DNA of 64,000 nucleotides, taken from NCBI RefSeq assembly GCF_002803075.1, contig NZ_NNBK01000018.1, forward strand, positions 113,412 to 177,411, read 5' to 3'. The notes under the pieces are model-generated. The model searched no databases and was not told the DNA's origin. It saw only the letters and a list, made by a program, of their open reading frames with translations. This document shows, in pieces, positions 60,498 to 64,000 of the stretch; positions within the stretch are counted from its first letter, which is position 1, and each line of letters opens with the position of its first letter. Origin of the DNA: Streptomyces sp. CB01373 (GTDB lineage: Bacteria > Actinomycetota > Actinomycetes > Streptomycetales > Streptomycetaceae). A program made the position numbers and the translations under genes.

Positions 60498-62207
60498 ATG
60501 GACATTCTGCTCGTCGCCAGTGCGTTCAACAGCCTGTCCCAGCGCGTCTACGCCGAACTGACGGACCACGGCCACCGCGTCGACGTCGTGCTCGCCGCGC
60601 ACGGTCCCGACGCCGTCCGTGCCGCCGTCACCGGGACGAACCCGGAGCTCGTCATCGCGCCGATGCTCAAGACCGCGCTGCCCGAGGACGTGTGGCGGGA
60701 GCACCCCTGCCTCATCGTGCACCCCGGCCCACCGGGGGACCGCGGTCCCTCCTCGCTGGACTGGGCGATCGCCGACCAGGCACCCGAGTGGGGCGTCACG
60801 GTCCTCCAGGCCGAGGCGGCGATGGACGCCGGCGACATCTGGGCGGCCGTGCCGTTCCCCACGGCGCCGGTCGGCAAGAGCGACCTGTACCGCAACGAGG
60901 CCTCCGACGCCGCCGTGACCGCCGTACTCCAGGCCGTACGGCGCTACGCGGAGGGCTCCTTCAAACCGCTGCCGCAGAGCGACCCCTCCATCGGCGTCGT
61001 CCGGCGCGGCTTCCTGCGCCAGGAGCGGCGCCGCGTCGACTGGGAGAACGACAGCACGGCGACCGTGCTGCGCAAGCTGAGGGGCGCCGACTCGCAGCCC
61101 GGAGTCCTCGACGAACTCCACGGCCGTGAACTGTTCCTGCACGGTGGCCACCCGGAGGACCAACTGCGCGGCCGTCCGGGAGAGTTGCTCGCCACCCGGG
61201 CGGGAGCGGTGTGCCGGGCCACCCGGGACGGCGCCGTGTGGATCCCGGAACTCAGGCCGCGCAAGAACTCCGGCGACCCCGCCCCCTTCAAACGCCCGGC
61301 CGCCTCGGTCCTCGGCCCGACCGGCCTCCCGGAGGCCGCCGTCCCGCTCGAACTGCCCCCGGACCGGAGCACCTGGACCGACATCCGCTACCGGCAGCGC
61401 GGCGAGGTCGGCTTCGTCTCCTTCTCCTTTCCCGGCGGCGCGATGAGCACCGACCACTGCCGCAGACTGCTCGCCGCCTACCGCCACGCCCTCTCCCGCC
61501 CCACCCCGGTACTCGTCCTCGGCTGCGCCCGCGACTTCTTCTCCAACGGCATCCATCTGAACGTCATCGAGGCGTCCGAGGACCCGGCCGCCGAGTCGTG
61601 GGCCAACCTCAACGCCATGGACGACCTGGTCGAGGCGGTGCTGCGCACCACCGACCGGCTGGTCGTCGCCGCGCTCGGCGGCAACGCCGCCGCGGGCGGC
61701 GTCATGCTCGCCCTCGCCGCCGACGAGGTGTGGTGCCGCACCGGCGCCGTGCTCAACCCGCACTACCGCCGGATGGGCCTGTACGGCTCGGAGTTCTGGA
61801 CGTACAGCCTGCCCCGGCGCACCGGCACCGGCACGGCCGGGCGGCTGACCACCGAGGCCCTTCCGGTGAGCGCCGCGACCGCGCACGGCCTCGGCCTGGT
61901 GGACCGTCTCGTGCCCGTTCCAGCAGGGGAGTTCACCGCCGAGGTGGACCTTATGGCGGCCGCGCTCGCCGACGCGCCCGACCTCGGCCGGCGCATCGAC
62001 GCCAAGGCGTCGGCCCGCGCACGCGACGAGGCCGTACGGCCGCTCGCGGACCACCGGCGCGCCGAACTCGCCCGGATGCACGACATCTTCTTCGACCCCG
62101 CCGCCCCCTACCACGCACTGCGCTCGGCGTTCGTCCGCAAACTCCCCGGCGCCTGCGCCCGTCCCCTGACCCAGGCCCCCGCCCCGCTCACCGGAGGCAC
62201 CCGATGA
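60498..62207 (+). CDS. hypX: Hydrogenase maturation factor HypX (CO-synthesising)
   Basis: A 569-residue two-domain enzyme. The N-terminal methionyl-tRNA-formyltransferase-like part has LIVHPGPPGDRGPSSLDWA and GVTVLQAEAAMDAGDIWAA; the C-terminal crotonase part has GAMSTDHCRRL, LVLGCARDFFSNGIHLN, LGGNAAAGGVMLALAADEVW. HypX transfers a formyl group from formyl-THF to CoA and decarbonylates formyl-CoA to CO, the CO ligand for the NiFe(CN)2CO centre under aerobic conditions. It is the first gene of the operon; the maturation protease overlaps by 4 nt. Confidence 0.95.
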   Translation: MDILLVASAFNSLSQRVYAELTDHGHRVDVVLAAHGPDAVRAAVTGTNPELVIAPMLKTALPEDVWREHPCLIVHPGPPGDRGPSSLDWAIADQAPEWGVTVLQAEAAMDAGDIWAAVPFPTAPVGKSDLYRNEASDAAVTAVLQAVRRYAEGSFKPLPQSDPSIGVVRRGFLRQERRRVDWENDSTATVLRKLRGADSQPGVLDELHGRELFLHGGHPEDQLRGRPGELLATRAGAVCRATRDGAVWIPELRPRKNSGDPAPFKRPAASVLGPTGLPEAAVPLELPPDRSTWTDIRYRQRGEVGFVSFSFPGGAMSTDHCRRLLAAYRHALSRPTPVLVLGCARDFFSNGIHLNVIEASEDPAAESWANLNAMDDLVEAVLRTTDRLVVAALGGNAAAGGVMLALAADEVWCRTGAVLNPHYRRMGLYGSEFWTYSLPRRTGTGTAGRLTTEALPVSAATAHGLGLVDRLVPVPAGEFTAEVDLMAAALADAPDLGRRIDAKASARARDEAVRPLADHRRAELARMHDIFFDPAAPYHALRSAFVRKLPGACARPLTQAPAPLTGGTR

Positions 62208-62806
62208 CGCCGCCGCCCGCCGCCCGCATCCTGGTCGCCGGTGTCGGCAACATCTTCCTCGCCGACGACGCCTTCGGCCCCGAGGTGATCCAGGCCCTCG
62301 GCACCCGTCCGCTGCCGGCCGTGGTCCGGGTGCGGGACTACGGCATCCGCGGCCTCGACCTCGCCTACGAACTGCTGGACGGCTACGACACGGCCGTCCT
62401 CGTCGACGCGGCACCGCGCGGACACCGGCCCGGCACCCTGTCCCTGATCGAGGCGGAACTCCCCGACTCGGAGACCGGCGCCGCGGCCCCGCCGGAGGCC
62501 CACGGCATGGACCCGGCCAAGGTGCTCGCCCTGGCCGCCCACCTGGGCGACGGGCCGCTCCCGCGCGTCCTCGTGCTCGCCTGCGAGCCCCAGGTGCGGC
62601 CCCGCGGCGACGAGGACATCATGCCCGGGCTCAGCGACCCGGTACGGGACGCCGTGGCCCCGGCCGTCGAAGCCCTGCACACCATGATCCCGGTGCTGCT
62701 CGCCGACCCCACGGCCACCCCGCCGTTGGTCCGCACGGAGGAATCCGCCCCCGCGCACACGGCTGCGCTCCCGCACCTCGCCACCGACGCGGCCGAAGAT
62801 CGGTGA
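62204..62806 (+). CDS. [NiFe]-hydrogenase maturation endopeptidase (HyaD/HoxM type)
   Basis: A 200-residue protease that trims the large-subunit C-terminus after nickel insertion. GVGNIFLADDAFGPEV holds the first nickel ligand at D22 (Glu in E. coli HybD); the others are D68 (VLVDAAPRG) and H100 (EAHGMDPAKVLALA). The ATG overlaps the hypX stop (ATGA). The C-terminal 45 residues are longer than usual and unconserved. The hydrogenase structural genes are not in the window and presumably lie to the right. Confidence 0.93.
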   Translation: MTPPPAARILVAGVGNIFLADDAFGPEVIQALGTRPLPAVVRVRDYGIRGLDLAYELLDGYDTAVLVDAAPRGHRPGTLSLIEAELPDSETGAAAPPEAHGMDPAKVLALAAHLGDGPLPRVLVLACEPQVRPRGDEDIMPGLSDPVRDAVAPAVEALHTMIPVLLADPTATPPLVRTEESAPAHTAALPHLATDAAEDR

Positions 62807-62820
62807 GGGGCCCCGCCCCC

Positions 62821-62861
62821 GCCCGCCCTGTTTCTCCCCCCCAGCCCGCCCTGTTTCTCCC
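62821..62861. repeat. 18-bp direct repeat before hypB
   Basis: GCCCGCCCTGTTTCTCCC occurs at 62821-62838 and again at 62844-62861, in the 114-bp gap between the protease and hypB. The gap is almost entirely pyrimidine on the plus strand. Confidence 0.85.
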
Positions 62862-62920
62862 GCCCCAGCCCTCCCCGTCATCCCCGCCCCCGCCCCGAGC
62901 CGACTCCCAGGAGCAGCGCC

Positions 62921-63694
62921 ATGTGCCGGTCCGTCGACGTCAAGCAGGCCGTCCTCGCCAAGAACGACGACCTCGCCGCCATCCTGCGCGGCGACCTGGC
63001 CCGGCAGGGCGTGGCCGCCGTCAACCTGCTGTCCAGCCCCGGCAGCGGCAAGACCGAACTCCTCGGCCGGGTACTCGCCCGCGCCGTCGAACGGGGCGTC
63101 CCGGTGGCCGCGCTGACCGCGGACCTGGCGACCGAGAACGACGCCCGCCGGCTGGCCCGCTCCGGCGCCCCGGTGCAGCAGGTGCTCACCGACGGACTCT
63201 GCCACCTGGAGGCCCGGCAGGTCCGCTCCCGGCTGGAGGGCTGGCTGCCGGAGGACACGGCGGTGCTGTTCGTGGAGAACGTCGGCAACCTCGTCTGCCC
63301 CGCGTCGTACGACCTCGGCGAGACCCTGCGGATCGTGCTGATGGCGGTGACCGAGGGCGAGGACAAGCCACTGAAGTACCCCACCGCGTTCGGCTCCGCC
63401 CACCTGGTCGTGGTCACCAAGACCGACCTGGCCGAGGCCGCCGGCTTCGACGAGAGCGCCTTCCGGGCCCATGTGCAGCAGGTCAACCCCGGCGTGGAGA
63501 TCGTACGGACCTGCGCGCGCACCGGCGACGGCGTCGAAACCGTGCTGGACCGCGCACTGGCCGCCCGTGACGGCGCCCCGGAGCACCGGCCGCCGCTCAC
63601 CCCGCACCCCCACACCCACGACCACGCCGCCGACGGCGAGCAGGCCCACGACCACCACACGCATCCGCACCCGGCGACCACCCCCGTCTCATGA
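62921..63694 (+). CDS. hypB: Hydrogenase nickel-incorporation GTPase HypB with C-terminal His tail
   Basis: A 257-residue GTPase that delivers nickel to the hydrogenase precursor. Walker A is SSPGSGKT (38-45), NKxD is represented by VVTKTDLAE, and the metal site between subunits uses C94-H95 (TDGLCHLEARQV) and C126 (GNLVCPASYD). An N-terminal MCRSVDVKQAVLAKNDDLAA is typical. The His-rich nickel-storage stretch, usually at the N-terminus, is here at the C-terminus (HPHTHDHAADGEQAHDHHTH). It overlaps hypF by 4 nt. Confidence 0.95.
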   Translation: MCRSVDVKQAVLAKNDDLAAILRGDLARQGVAAVNLLSSPGSGKTELLGRVLARAVERGVPVAALTADLATENDARRLARSGAPVQQVLTDGLCHLEARQVRSRLEGWLPEDTAVLFVENVGNLVCPASYDLGETLRIVLMAVTEGEDKPLKYPTAFGSAHLVVVTKTDLAEAAGFDESAFRAHVQQVNPGVEIVRTCARTGDGVETVLDRALAARDGAPEHRPPLTPHPHTHDHAADGEQAHDHHTHPHPATTPVS

Positions 63695-64000
63695 CCGCAC
63701 CCGTCACCGGCCCGGTACGCCGCAGGCTCACCGTGCGCGGCACCGTGCAGGGCGTGGGCTTCAGGCCGTACGTGCACCGCCTGGCCGCCGACCTGGCGCT
63801 GGCCGGCTTCGTCAGCAACACCGCCGCCGGCGTGCTGATCGAGATCGAGGGGCCGCCCGACGACGTCACCCGGTTCTGCGACCGGCTGGCCCGGCAGCCG
63901 CCCCCGCTGGCCGCCGTCACCGGCGTCGGCCTGGAGAACCTTCCCGCCGACGGCGCCACCGGCCCGTTCGTCATCCGCGCCACCGAACACTCCCCGGGCC
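63691..64000 (+). CDS. hypF: Carbamoyltransferase HypF, N-terminal part (cut by the window end)
   Basis: The first 103 codons, running off the right edge. The acylphosphatase-like domain is complete: RRRLTVRGTVQGVGFRPYVH contains the catalytic Arg, GFVSNTAAGVLIEIEG the catalytic Asn. HypF makes the CN ligand precursor from carbamoyl phosphate. The start at ATG 63691 overlaps the hypB stop (ATGA), so hypX, protease, hypB and hypF form one operon. Confidence 0.95.
   Translation, partial: MTAPVTGPVRRRLTVRGTVQGVGFRPYVHRLAADLALAGFVSNTAAGVLIEIEGPPDDVTRFCDRLARQPPPLAAVTGVGLENLPADGATGPFVIRATEHSPG

Overview
The window is high-GC actinobacterial DNA, almost certainly a Streptomyces chromosome. The evidence is strong G/C bias at third codon positions, frequent GTG starts, many 4-nt start/stop overlaps, and Streptomyces-typical families: DUF6479, DUF5709, an S-(hydroxymethyl)mycothiol dehydrogenase, SpoIIE-type phosphatases with PAS/GAF/ATPase modules, a GAF-ANTAR protein and an Rpf-like transglycosylase. 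I saw no rRNA, tRNA, insertion sequence, integrase, CRISPR array or plasmid origin. It reads as ordinary chromosome carrying several compact metabolic modules.

Layout. 0-3 kb: the 5' end of ctaD (cytochrome oxidase I), DUF6479, a MarR-hydrolase pair with a tandem operator, and a YfcE-like phosphodiesterase. 3.2-11.3 kb: a seven-gene minus-strand operon for a molybdenum hydroxylase of the form II CO-dehydrogenase type. Its transcription order is S-L-M, then an AAA ATPase, a VWA protein, XdhC and CoxG. 11.4-13.7 kb: a glycosyltransferase, an 18-bp x 11 tandem repeat and a SnoaL-like protein. 14-17.8 kb: mycothiol-dependent formaldehyde detoxification (mscR plus a metallo-hydrolase) and two SDR oxidoreductases. 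17.9-29.1 kb: cell-surface and signalling genes (L,D-transpeptidase, membrane-anchored S1 protease, DUF3800, GT87, DUF35, TetR, ATP-grasp, SpoIIE phosphatase). 29.4-34.3 kb: a sugar module with an RpiR regulator and a P-loop kinase, divergent from a beta-phosphoglucomutase-like HAD protein and a GH65 phosphorylase. 34.4-38.8 kb: a BlaI/M56 pair, a polytopic membrane protein and two overlapping PAP2 phosphatases. 39.1-42.6 kb: iron uptake (an EfeU-EfeO fusion and EfeB) behind an iron box. 42.7-47.1 kb: DUF5709, SthA-type transhydrogenase, a small protein and a GH15 hydrolase. 47.1-50.6 kb: a multidomain SpoIIE sensor phosphatase and a GAF-ANTAR regulator. 50.8-55 kb: small secreted, lipoprotein, kinase and LMW-phosphatase genes. 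55-59.9 kb: a lipid/glycerol-phosphate module (TetR-GlpD divergent from an alkyl-DHAP-synthase-like flavoprotein and a diacylglycerol kinase). 59.9-64 kb: an Rpf-like protein, then the start of a [NiFe]-hydrogenase maturation operon (hypX, protease, hypB, hypF cut by the window end).

How the parts fit. The window carries a CODH-like hydroxylase and a hydrogenase maturation operon, both linked in aerobic actinobacteria to trace-gas use, although the CODH is form II and its substrate is open. The most unusual features are regulatory and repetitive. They are two divergent TetR loci with clear dyads, a pair of BlaI-type operators before the PAP2 genes, and an iron box before the fused ferrous-iron importer. 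In addition, short direct repeats abut the Shine-Dalgarno sequence of three genes within 6.5 kb.
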